DNA of 64,000 bases from Clostridia bacterium (lineage in GTDB: Bacteria > Bacillota > Clostridia > TANB77 > CAG-508), in contig JAEESU010000006.1 of NCBI GenBank assembly GCA_016290095.1, forward strand, positions 62,001 through 126,000, read 5' to 3'. Under the pieces are notes generated by a model that was not told the origin of the DNA, ran no database searches, and saw only the letters and a program-made list of their open reading frames with translations. A program made the position numbers and the translations under genes. This document shows, piece after piece, positions 30,570 to 39,826 of the stretch. Every line of letters begins with the position of its first letter. Positions within the stretch are counted from its first letter, which is position 1.

Positions 30570-32954
30570 ATGAGAAAAAGAAATGAACTATTGCCAAAGG
30601 ATTTAAAGGATATTTGTAATCCAAGTTTATTCAAATTCGAAACAACAAAAGAATTAGTCGATACCACTGATTTGATATATGGACAAGAAAGAGGAATTAA
30701 AGCACTAGAATTTGGTACAGACATCAATATTAAAGGATATAATCTTTATTTAGAAGGCCCTTCTGGAACTGGAAAAACAATGTATACTAAGAAATTCTTA
30801 GCTCAAAAAGCAGAAAAAGAAAAGGTTCCTAATGATTGGGCATATATTTATAATTTTGAAAATCCAAATGAACCTGTTGCAGTTTCTTTCCCTGCTGGAC
30901 AAGGAAATGCATTTTGTTCAACAATGGAAAACTTTGTAAAAGATGTTAGAAAAGATTTAAAGAAAACATTTAATAACGAAGACTTTGAAAAAGAAAAACA
31001 AATTATTAAGCAAGAGTTTGAACAAAAAAGAGAAGAACTATTAGAAAAATTGAATCAAAAAACAATGATGCAAGGTTTCCAAGTAAAATCTACAGAAAAT
31101 GGTGTCTATATGATGCCTGTATTAGATGGAAAAACATTAGTTGAAGAAGAATTTGAAGAATTAGATGAAAGTGTAAAAAGAGAATTTGAAGAAAGATCAA
31201 ATTTAGTTCAAGAACAAATATTTCAAGCATTAGCAGAAATTAAAACAATTGAAAAAGAAGCAGAAAAGAAAGTAGAAGAATGGCAATCAAATATCGCATT
31301 AATGACAATTAATGTTCATATTAATTCAATTAAGGCAAATTATAAAAGAAATAAAAAGATTTCTACGTATTTAGATGGAGTTAAAAAAGATATATTAAAA
31401 AATATAAATTATTTCTTGGCATCAGAAAGTGAGCTTAAAGCAGCTAATCAGATGCAAAGAGGTGAAAATAAAGAACCTTGGCTTAATTACAGAGTAAACT
31501 TAATTATTGATAATAGTAAGTTAGAGGGTGCACCAGTAATAATGGATACAAATTATTCATATTATAATATTTTTGGTGGACTAGAATATGAAAATCAATA
31601 TGGTGCTCTAAAAACTGACTATATGATGATTAAACCTGGTTTATTACATCAAGCAAATGGTGGTTACATTATGTTCCAAGCAAAAGATTTATTATCAAAT
31701 CCACTTTGCTATGAGTCACTAAAAAAAGCATTAATGGTAAAAGAATTAAATATTGACAATTCAACAGAAAGAAGAAATGGCGTAATGCTTGTTTCTATAA
31801 AGCCAGAGCCTATACCATTAAATGTTAAAGTTTTAGTTTTAGGAAGTTCTAATATTTATCACACATTATTATCATTAGATGAAGATTTTAGAAAATTATT
31901 TAAAATTAAAGCAGAATTTGAAGAGGATGCGCCAAAAACGCCGGAGAATATCGAAAGATTAAGTAAATTTGTTAGAAGTTTTTGTAATCAAGAAAATTTA
32001 CTTGATATGGATAGAGAAGCTATGGCTAAACTTGTTGAAATTACTTCTAAAATGGCGGAAGATAAAGATAAATTATCAACACAGTTTAGTGAAATTGGAG
32101 AAATTGTTGGAGAAGCATCAGTTTGGGCTAAGAAAGATAAACAAAAAATAATTAGCAAAAAATATATTCAAAAAGCATTAGACGAAAGAATTGAGAGAAT
32201 CAAAAAATATGACACAAGATATCTTCAAATGATTAAAGAAGAAACATTGTTAATAGATACAGAAGGATATGCTGTAGGACAAGTTAATGGTTTAACAGTT
32301 ATCAAAATAGGAGATTATTCTTTTGGTAAACCAGCTAGAATTACAGCTAGCACATATGCTGGAAAAGAAGGCATTATAAATATTGAAAGAGAAATAGAAA
32401 TGTCAGGTCCTTCTCATTCAAAAGGTGTTTTGATTTTAACAGGTTACTTAGGTGAGCAATTTGCTCAAGATACGCCAATGTCTTTAACAGCTAATTTATG
32501 CTTTGAACAATTATATGGTGGAGTAGATGGCGATAGTGCTTCTAGTACTGAAGCATATGCAATGCTTTCAAGTTTATCAGGAATACCAATTAATCAATCA
32601 ATCGCTGTTACTGGATCTATTAATCAAAAAGGATTTATTCAACCTATTGGTGGAGTTAATGAAAAGATTGAAGGATTCTATCAAATATGCAAATTAAGAG
32701 GATTAAATGGTGAACAAGGGGTTATTATTCCTAAACAAAATGTTAGAAATCTTTCATTAAATGATGAGATTATAGAAGCTGTTAAGAAAGGAAAATTCCA
32801 TGTTTATGCAATTTCTACAATTGATGAGGGAATTGAAATTTTAACAGGTGTACCAGCAGGACAAAAGGATAGCCAAGGCAAGTTCCCATTAGGAACAATA
32901 AATTATTTAGCACAAGAAAAATTAAGAAAATTTGCTAAAGTGTCAGAAAAATAA
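30570..32954 (+). CDS. Lon-like ATP-dependent protease (AAA + S16)
   Basis: GPSGTGKT Walker A; DGDSASSTEAYAMLSSLSGIPINQSIAVTGSINQKGFIQPIGGVNEKIEGF Ser-Lys dyad. Confidence 0.92.
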   Translation: MRKRNELLPKDLKDICNPSLFKFETTKELVDTTDLIYGQERGIKALEFGTDINIKGYNLYLEGPSGTGKTMYTKKFLAQKAEKEKVPNDWAYIYNFENPNEPVAVSFPAGQGNAFCSTMENFVKDVRKDLKKTFNNEDFEKEKQIIKQEFEQKREELLEKLNQKTMMQGFQVKSTENGVYMMPVLDGKTLVEEEFEELDESVKREFEERSNLVQEQIFQALAEIKTIEKEAEKKVEEWQSNIALMTINVHINSIKANYKRNKKISTYLDGVKKDILKNINYFLASESELKAANQMQRGENKEPWLNYRVNLIIDNSKLEGAPVIMDTNYSYYNIFGGLEYENQYGALKTDYMMIKPGLLHQANGGYIMFQAKDLLSNPLCYESLKKALMVKELNIDNSTERRNGVMLVSIKPEPIPLNVKVLVLGSSNIYHTLLSLDEDFRKLFKIKAEFEEDAPKTPENIERLSKFVRSFCNQENLLDMDREAMAKLVEITSKMAEDKDKLSTQFSEIGEIVGEASVWAKKDKQKIISKKYIQKALDERIERIKKYDTRYLQMIKEETLLIDTEGYAVGQVNGLTVIKIGDYSFGKPARITASTYAGKEGIINIEREIEMSGPSHSKGVLILTGYLGEQFAQDTPMSLTANLCFEQLYGGVDGDSASSTEAYAMLSSLSGIPINQSIAVTGSINQKGFIQPIGGVNEKIEGFYQICKLRGLNGEQGVIIPKQNVRNLSLNDEIIEAVKKGKFHVYAISTIDEGIEILTGVPAGQKDSQGKFPLGTINYLAQEKLRKFAKVSEK

Positions 32955-33075
32955 TAAATACTAAAGAAGAGATTTTAAATTAAATTTAAAATCTCTTTTT
33001 TGTAGTAGACACCAAAATAAAATTAATATATAATCAATTTAGTTTTGAACTATAAGGAAATAGGAAGGAGATACT

Positions 33076-34491
33076 ATGAAAATAAAGTTAATAGGCGGAA
33101 CAACAAAAGATGAATTAGAAACCAGAATAAGAAAGGTTGCAGCTGCTGGAAAATTATCAAGATTTCCCGGAAATGTTTTTGAAGTACTTGAAAGTTGTGA
33201 TGATTATGAGAATAATTTAAAATTAATTAAAAGAATTATAAAGATGGGCCATAAATCAATTATAGAACATGACTATTTAGTATTTGCTTTAAATGATGTT
33301 ACACCAATTGTTGAACAAACAATAATTGGAAATAGACTTACATCATTTACTATAAAATCTAGAAGAGAAGTAGATTTTAGAACAGCTGGTTTTTATGTTC
33401 CAGAATTTAGAAATCAAAATATGGAAGTACATGAAAAAAATGAAGAGTTAAAGGAAAAATTTATTGCTCATAGCAAAATGTTATTTAATGTATATGGCGA
33501 TTTAGCAGATAGTGGAATTAATAAAGAAGATGCTAGATTCATATTACCTTATTGTTTCCATAGCAATATTATCATGGGACTTAATGCAAGAGAACTTGAG
33601 AAAATGGTAATATCTTTTAGAAGTGGTAGATTAAGTAGAATTACAGAATTAAAAGAATTAGGGGATAAACTTTATGAAATTATAGAAGAATCTATTCCAT
33701 ATTTAGTTCCAAACATTAAAGCTCAAGAAGAACATTCTCAAAATGAATTTGAGTATTTAGAGTCTATGGAGAAAAGACCTGAAATAAAAATTGCACCAAA
33801 AGTAACTTTGATTAGCTATACTCCTAATGCAGATGATGTTATATTAGAGAGTAATATAATGTATCATTATCAATGTTCAAAAGATGAAGCAAGAAAAATA
33901 TTAGATAATATGACTAAGAAAGATAAGAATGCTAAAGAAAAATTAATGCAAAACATTTTACATAAAGAAGAGAGAAGAGAATTAGAGCAAGTAAGTTTTA
34001 GTTTCCAAATTCCTATTTCACTTTCAATTCTTACTCATTTAACAAGACATAGAATGCATGCTTTATTGGTTCCTGAATTTGTTCCAATGTGGAATATGAA
34101 CAATTATATTGTTCCAGAATCAATTAAAGCAAATTATAATGAAAAGTTTGTAAATGCAGTAAATGAAAATATTAAAGTTTGTGAAGAATTTAGAAAAGCA
34201 GGTGTTCTTGAAGAAGATTTGATATATTTCTATTTAGGTGCACAAATGCTTAATGTTATTACTACAAGCAATGGAAGAAATACACAATGGGTTTGCAGAA
34301 TGCGTTGTTGCAATAAAGCACAATGGCAAATTAGATTTGTTGCAAAAGAAATGGCAAAACAAGTAGCTGAAGTGGCACCACTTCTTGGAAAAGGATTAGG
34401 CTCAACTTGTATGACAGATAGAGTTTGTTATGAAGGAAAGGAATGCTGTGGATTAGTAGATAAACTAATTGAGGCAGATAATAAAAAATAG
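33076..34491 (+). CDS. FAD-dependent thymidylate synthase family protein with two ThyX-like halves
   Basis: GHKSIIEHDYLVFALNDVTPIVEQTIIGNRLTSFTIKSRREV (N half) and ISLSILTHLTRHRMHALLVPEFVPMW (C half). Confidence 0.82.
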   Translation: MKIKLIGGTTKDELETRIRKVAAAGKLSRFPGNVFEVLESCDDYENNLKLIKRIIKMGHKSIIEHDYLVFALNDVTPIVEQTIIGNRLTSFTIKSRREVDFRTAGFYVPEFRNQNMEVHEKNEELKEKFIAHSKMLFNVYGDLADSGINKEDARFILPYCFHSNIIMGLNARELEKMVISFRSGRLSRITELKELGDKLYEIIEESIPYLVPNIKAQEEHSQNEFEYLESMEKRPEIKIAPKVTLISYTPNADDVILESNIMYHYQCSKDEARKILDNMTKKDKNAKEKLMQNILHKEERRELEQVSFSFQIPISLSILTHLTRHRMHALLVPEFVPMWNMNNYIVPESIKANYNEKFVNAVNENIKVCEEFRKAGVLEEDLIYFYLGAQMLNVITTSNGRNTQWVCRMRCCNKAQWQIRFVAKEMAKQVAEVAPLLGKGLGSTCMTDRVCYEGKECCGLVDKLIEADNKK

Positions 34492-34493
34492 TT

Positions 34494-35054
34494 ATGGGTA
34501 GTAAGTTTTTTGATGAAAGTATTATTTTAATAGGACCTTCAGGAGCAGGAAAGTCAACTATTGCAGAAGAATTGTCTAAAATAACAGGTATTGATAGAGT
34601 TTGCTTAGATAAAGTTGCTAATGATGAAAGACGTAAAGGTGTTAGAAGTAGATTTGAAAGCTCTGAAGCGTATAATTATGATTTATTAAGTAGATTAGTA
34701 AAAGCTGGAAAATTAGGTGGAAAACCTTATATCGTAGATTTCGGTGCAGGACATTCTGTTTATGAACAGAGTCAAATTTTTGAACAGGTAAGACAATTAT
34801 TATCTCATTTTAAAAATATAGTACTTTTACTTCCTTGTATAGATAAAAAAGAAGCTTTAGAAATAATGGCTAAAAGATCTACAGGAGATATTAATGATAA
34901 TGAAAGATTTTTTACAAGTAATTGCAATAGAGAGTTGGCAACTATGACAATTTTTGCAAATGGAAGGAATCCACAACAAATAGCAGAAGATTTATTACGA
35001 ATGATTGAAGAAAGAAATAGCGAAAATAAAGATAAACAAAAACAAGTACAATAA
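34494..35054 (+). CDS. Shikimate-kinase-like P-loop protein
   Basis: [29 protein letters not shown]. Confidence 0.75.
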   Translation: MGSKFFDESIILIGPSGAGKSTIAEELSKITGIDRVCLDKVANDERRKGVRSRFESSEAYNYDLLSRLVKAGKLGGKPYIVDFGAGHSVYEQSQIFEQVRQLLSHFKNIVLLLPCIDKKEALEIMAKRSTGDINDNERFFTSNCNRELATMTIFANGRNPQQIAEDLLRMIEERNSENKDKQKQVQ

Positions 35055-35159
35055 TAAACATATAAAATAATAAACATATAAAATAATAATGATATAATTT
35101 AAAAATATAATTTGAAAAATTAAAAGACACATAGTTAAACTATATGTCTTTATTTTTAA

Positions 35160-35931
35160 TTATGTATTATTTAGTTTTTCATTTTCTATTTCTTGTTGAT
35201 TTAATCTTACAGAGTATTTTTTTGAACCGAGGATTAATAATAATATCATATTCACTTAGATTGTTTTTTAGAATAAACTCTCCTAAATTCATATTATCAG
35301 TTGCTCCAAATCTTTGAATTTTTCTGTAATTTGTTAAATAAATCATTTTCATAGATGAGAAAAAACAATTTGGTTTTATTATTCTTGATTTTTCTGTCAT
35401 AGGGCAATAAAGATTATAACTATTTTGACTATTGAAAATATAGTCTATTAACTGCTTTTTTGTTATTTCTTTATTGTTATATTTCAATAACTCATTTTCA
35501 AATTCATTTTCTGCGGGTTCATTATCATATACTTCGTTTATTCTACTACAACTAGCAATGGAAAAATACTTACATTTATGCATATCAATGTAGTCATCAT
35601 TTAAGATACTTTCGTCATTTACAGCTGCTATTCTTAATAAATTCCCGCTAAATCCAGAAAAATGAGGAGCTACAACCAAATAGTTTATAGTATTTTCTTT
35701 ATATAATATAGGTGAGATTTTTACTAGATAACAATCAAACGGATTAAATCTTCTATTAACATCATCTTCTTCATTATTTAAATATTCATTGATGTGTGGA
35801 TCATAATTCAATTTTTTTATTACTTTAAATTCTAATGGTAGATATTTAGTTAGTTCATCAATAAAATCATCAAAATTTTCAAATAATATACATCTATCAC
35901 CATCATTAAAAAGTTTTACTTGATTTTCCAT
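35160..35931 (-). CDS. Hypothetical protein; probable +1 frameshift at CGG 35229-35227 giving a C-terminal tail (0-frame stop would be at 35179)
   Basis: 0 frame ...EYDIIINP-CGG...; +1 gives INPGSKKYSVRLNQQEIENEKLNNT ending at TAA 35162-35160. Confidence 0.6.
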
Positions 35932-36123
35932 ATTTTTAATTATTCCTCCAATTTAAATAATATATTAAATTGTCATTATATAATACATACTATTTTTATT
36001 ATATAAATGTAGTATATCATATATAAGTAAGTTTGAAAATAAATATCTTAAAGAATGAAAAAAGATAGTTTAGATTGAAGCTAAACTATCTTAAGTGTAA
36101 TTCTGATTTAACAAAATTACTTT

Positions 36124-36199
36124 TGGCTCCTCTTGTTGGGCTCGAACCAACGACCTATCGGTTAACAGCCGAGCGCTCTACCAACTGAGCTAAAGAGGA
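36124..36199 (-). tRNA. tRNA-Asn (GUU), CCA encoded
   Basis: Revcomp TCCTCTTTAGCTCAGTTGGTAGAGCGCTCGGCTGTTAACCGATAGGTCGTTGGTTCGAGCCCAACAAGAGGAGCCA. Confidence 0.95.
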
Positions 36200-36422
36200 A
36201 TATGTGTAAATTGTACTCGCCTCATGTAGCTCCATACATAATTTTATTTACAAAATTATTATAATTAAATTGTATATTAAAATCAACTATTTATTCATTA
36301 AAATTTAATATCATTTCTGTAACATAAAATCTTCTAAAATCTATTAAAATCTTTCAAAATCTCTTTATTTCTTAAATTTTCTATGATATAATATATAAAT
36401 CTGTGATAGGAGAAAAAGTAAT

Positions 36423-37181
36423 TTGAGTAAGTTTTTTATTAAATCAAATCAAATAGATAATAAAAAAGTAAAAATAATTGGTGAAGATGTAAATCATATA
36501 AAAAATGTGCTTAGACTAAAAATAGATGATGATATAAAAGTATGCAATAGTGATAACTCTAAAAATTATATATGTGCGATTAGTAACATTAGTTCAGAGT
36601 TGGTAGAATGTGTAATATTAAAAGAAACTGATGATACCTCAGAAGGAAATGTAGAATTGCATATTTATCAGGGGTTACCTAAAGCAGATAAAATGGAATT
36701 AATTATTCAAAAAGGAACAGAACTAGGTGTATCAAAATTCATTCCAGTTAATTTTAGAAGATGTATTGTAAAGTTATCTGGAAAAGATGAAGATAAAAAA
36801 ATTGAAAGATGGAATAAGATTTCTGAAGTTGCAGCTAAACAATGTGGTAGAGATTTGATACCAACTGTTTCAAATATCAAAACTATAAAAAATATTTGTG
36901 AAGAAATACCAAATTATGATATAGTATTAGTAGCATATGAAAATGAAAATAATAATTATATAAAAAATGAATTATTAAGAATAAAGCAGTTAAAAGAAAA
37001 CTATAAAATAGCTGTTATAATTGGACCAGAAGGTGGAATAGAACAAGAAGAAGTAAATTTGTTAGAAGAAAATGGAGCTAAAGTTGTTAGTTTAGGAAAG
37101 AGAATTCTTAGAACTGAGACAGTTGCTCTTCAAGTATCTTCTATTATTATGTACGAACTTGAAAACGGAGGAAATAACTAA
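36423..37181 (+). CDS. rsmE: 16S rRNA m3U1498 methyltransferase RsmE
   Basis: KADKMELIIQKGTELGVSKFIPV...IGPEGGIEQEE...LGKRILRTETVALQ. Confidence 0.93.
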   Translation: MSKFFIKSNQIDNKKVKIIGEDVNHIKNVLRLKIDDDIKVCNSDNSKNYICAISNISSELVECVILKETDDTSEGNVELHIYQGLPKADKMELIIQKGTELGVSKFIPVNFRRCIVKLSGKDEDKKIERWNKISEVAAKQCGRDLIPTVSNIKTIKNICEEIPNYDIVLVAYENENNNYIKNELLRIKQLKENYKIAVIIGPEGGIEQEEVNLLEENGAKVVSLGKRILRTETVALQVSSIIMYELENGGNN

Positions 37182-37183
37182 TT

Positions 37184-37798
37184 TTGGATGATATTGAATT
37201 AATTGGAAGTGAATTCGAAAAAAGAAGGAAACTGCCAAGAGAAGTAAAAAGTAGAATTAATTTCAATATATTAAAAAATTTATCGGCAGCTATGATTATC
37301 ATGTTATATTTGTTAATTATAAATATAACATACTACAAAGTGGGAAATGATTTTGAGAATTACGTTAAATACTATGCATGTGCTGTTGCATTTATTTCTG
37401 TTATTTTTTTTGAAATGGCTTATCGAAAAAAAAGTTTATTTATAGCTATTATTGGAATTGAATTATTGTGTTGTGGAATTATATCTGTATATATTCCTTA
37501 CATATATTTACATACTTCATCAAAATTAAGAACTATCATTATTAGCTTACCAGCAATATTAGTTGTATATTATTTTATAAAATCAATAATTATTTTCAAC
37601 AAAGGGAAAAAAGATTATACAAATAGTTTATGTGATGTAAAAGAAATTCTTAAAGATGAAAAAGATAGTTATATTGATGAAAAAAGTGAAAAAACATATA
37701 AAACAAAATTAGCTGAAGAAAAGAAAATTAAAGAAGAAATAAAAAAAGAACAGGAAATCAGAAGAAAACAAAAAAATAAATTGAATCGAGGTAAATAA
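37184..37798 (+). CDS. Hypothetical membrane protein
   Basis: TTG start, TM segments, basic C-terminal coiled region. Confidence 0.5.
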   Translation: MDDIELIGSEFEKRRKLPREVKSRINFNILKNLSAAMIIMLYLLIINITYYKVGNDFENYVKYYACAVAFISVIFFEMAYRKKSLFIAIIGIELLCCGIISVYIPYIYLHTSSKLRTIIISLPAILVVYYFIKSIIIFNKGKKDYTNSLCDVKEILKDEKDSYIDEKSEKTYKTKLAEEKKIKEEIKKEQEIRRKQKNKLNRGK

Positions 37799-37800
37799 AA

Positions 37801-38676
37801 TTGATAAAGAGTATGACAGGCTTTGGCCGTGGAAAATATGAAAATGATGGTAGAATTTATACTGTAGATATTAAATCTGTTAATCACAAATATAGTGACA
37901 TCAATGTAAAAACTCCTAGATTATTAAATAATGTAGAAGATAAAATAAGAAAAAGAATTTCTGAAGTAATTTCAAGAGGAAAAATTGATGTATTTGTAAC
38001 TTTTGAAAATTTTAGTAGTAAAGGTACAAGCATTAGAATTAATAAAGAATTAGCAAAAGAATATATTAAAGAATTAAAGGGATTATCAGAAGAAACAGGA
38101 TTGGAATTCAACTTGAATTTAATTGATGTTTCAAAACTTCCTGAAATTTTAAAAATAGAAGACGAAGAAAATGATGAACTAATTTCAAATGAAGTTATGA
38201 TTGCTGTTGATGATGCATTAGAAAAATTTGTTTCTATGAGAGAATATGAGGGAGAAAAATTAGTTCAAGATTTAGAAAATAGAATTCATTTAATTGAAGG
38301 AAAAGTTAATGAAATTACTAATTATTCAAGTACATTAGTACAGGATTACATGGAAAAATTAGAAGCTAGAGTAAATGAGCTTTTAAAACCTGGAGTTGTT
38401 GATGAAACTCGTTTAGCTCAAGAAATAGTTATATTTTCAGATAAATCTTCAATTGAGGAAGAATTAACTAGATTAAAAAGTCATATTTCTCAGTTTATAA
38501 ATTTGATAAAATCTGAATCTCCAATAGGAAAAAAGTTAGATTTCTTAGTTCAAGAGATTAATAGAGAGACAAATACAATAGGCTCAAAAGCAAATTGCTT
38601 AGACATTACTAATAGAGTAATCGAAATAAAAACAGAAGTTGAAAACATTAGAGAACAAATTCAAAATATTGAATAA
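37801..38676 (+). CDS. yicC: YicC family endoribonuclease
   Basis: IKSMTGFGRG...VDIKSVNHKY...REANCLDIT-type C-terminus (GSKANCLDITNRVIEIKTEVENIREQIQNIE). Confidence 0.94.
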   Translation: MIKSMTGFGRGKYENDGRIYTVDIKSVNHKYSDINVKTPRLLNNVEDKIRKRISEVISRGKIDVFVTFENFSSKGTSIRINKELAKEYIKELKGLSEETGLEFNLNLIDVSKLPEILKIEDEENDELISNEVMIAVDDALEKFVSMREYEGEKLVQDLENRIHLIEGKVNEITNYSSTLVQDYMEKLEARVNELLKPGVVDETRLAQEIVIFSDKSSIEEELTRLKSHISQFINLIKSESPIGKKLDFLVQEINRETNTIGSKANCLDITNRVIEIKTEVENIREQIQNIE

Positions 38677-38700
38677 TTTATAGAAAGGAAAGGTTTATTT

Positions 38701-38955
38701 ATGCAATTAATTAATATTGGTTTTGGTAATATTGTTTCAGCAGATAGGATTGTATCTATTGTAAGTCCAGAATCTGCACCAATTAAAAGAATTGTTCAAG
38801 AGGCAAAAGATGCTAAAACAGCAATTGATGCAACTTATGGAAGAAGAACAAGATCTGTTATTATCATGGATTCAGGTCATATTATATTATCTGCAGTTCA
38901 ACCTGAAACTATAGCAGGAAGAGTTAATAACGGATTGGAAAATGTTGATGAATAA
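38701..38955 (+). CDS. remA: Extracellular matrix regulator RemA (DUF370)
   Basis: [34 protein letters not shown]...[25 protein letters not shown]. Confidence 0.96.
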   Translation: MQLINIGFGNIVSADRIVSIVSPESAPIKRIVQEAKDAKTAIDATYGRRTRSVIIMDSGHIILSAVQPETIAGRVNNGLENVDE

Positions 38956-38981
38956 ATTTAATTTTAAGGGAGGATATAAAA

Positions 38982-39194
38982 ATGATAGTTAAACCAACTG
39001 TATCAGAATTATTAGAAGAAGTAGGAGATAACAGATATTCATTAGTTATTATGACAGCTAAAAGGGCAAGACAATTAGCTGATGGAGATCCTGCTAGAGT
39101 TAAAGCGAAAGACAGATCATTAGTAACAGTTGCTGCTAAAGAAATAGCAGCAGGTCAAGTTAAAAAATTAGAAGATGAAAATGTAGAAGAATAA
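38982..39194 (+). CDS. rpoZ: RNA polymerase omega subunit
   Basis: NRYSLVIMTAKRARQLADG; context remA-rpoZ-gmk. Confidence 0.92.
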   Translation: MIVKPTVSELLEEVGDNRYSLVIMTAKRARQLADGDPARVKAKDRSLVTVAAKEIAAGQVKKLEDENVEE

Positions 39195-39216
39195 GTAATT
39201 TTAATGGGGGATAAAA

Positions 39217-39778
39217 ATGTTAGTAATATTATCTGGAGTAGCAGGGGCAGGAAAAGACACAATCAAAAAAGAAATAATAAAAAGAATGGATAATGTAAAA
39301 TCAATTCCATCTTTTACATCAAGAGCACCTAGAGAAGGAGATGTTCCTGGTCAAACTTATATCTTTTTATCAAAAGAAGAATTTGAAGAGAAAATAAGAA
39401 ATAATGAAGTTTATGAATATGATATTCATCATAACAATTATTATGGAACTTCAAAGAAGATTCTAAATGAGGAGTCTAAAAATGGAATTATTATAAAAGA
39501 TATAGATGTTAATCGGAACAGAAATCTTAAAAAATACTTTAAAAGATATCAAAATAGTTACAATATTTTTAAGAGTTCCAAAAGAAGAATTACGTCATAG
39601 ATTAGAGAACAGAATAGATAAGCCTTCTGAAGGTGAAATCATTTTAAGATTAAATAGATTTGATTATGAAGAATCTAAAATTGGAATGTATGACTATGTT
39701 CTAAAAAATGATAACTTAGAAAAAGCAGTAAGTATAATAGAAGAAATCATAAGACAAGAAAGCAAAGAAGAAAACTAA
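39217..39778 (+). CDS. gmk: Guanylate kinase, encoded through a +1 frameshift at CGG 39514-39516 (join 39217..39513,39515..39778)
   Basis: N part LSGVAGAGKDTI...SFTSRAPREGD; C part VTIFLRVPKEELRHRL...YDYVLKNDNLEKAV; junction IKDIDVN-G-TEILKNTLKD matches Gmk layout. Confidence 0.88.
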
Positions 39779-39826
39779 TAATATGCGAAAATAATACGGC
39801 ATAATTTTATTATGCCGTATTATTGA

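Noticed and set aside
35055-35090. Short direct repeat ATAATAAACATATAAA x2 as a CRISPR or mobile element
   Set aside because: Only two AT-rich copies with no spacers; simple-sequence intergenic DNA.
39506-39516. Classical P-site slippage (prfB-like) as the mechanism
   Set aside because: P-site codons are AGT, AAT, TTT, CCT; re-pairing in +1 (GTC, ATC, TTC, CTC) is poor except for TTT; no conserved SD-like stimulator seen. Quadruplet decoding by the UCCG tRNA fits better.
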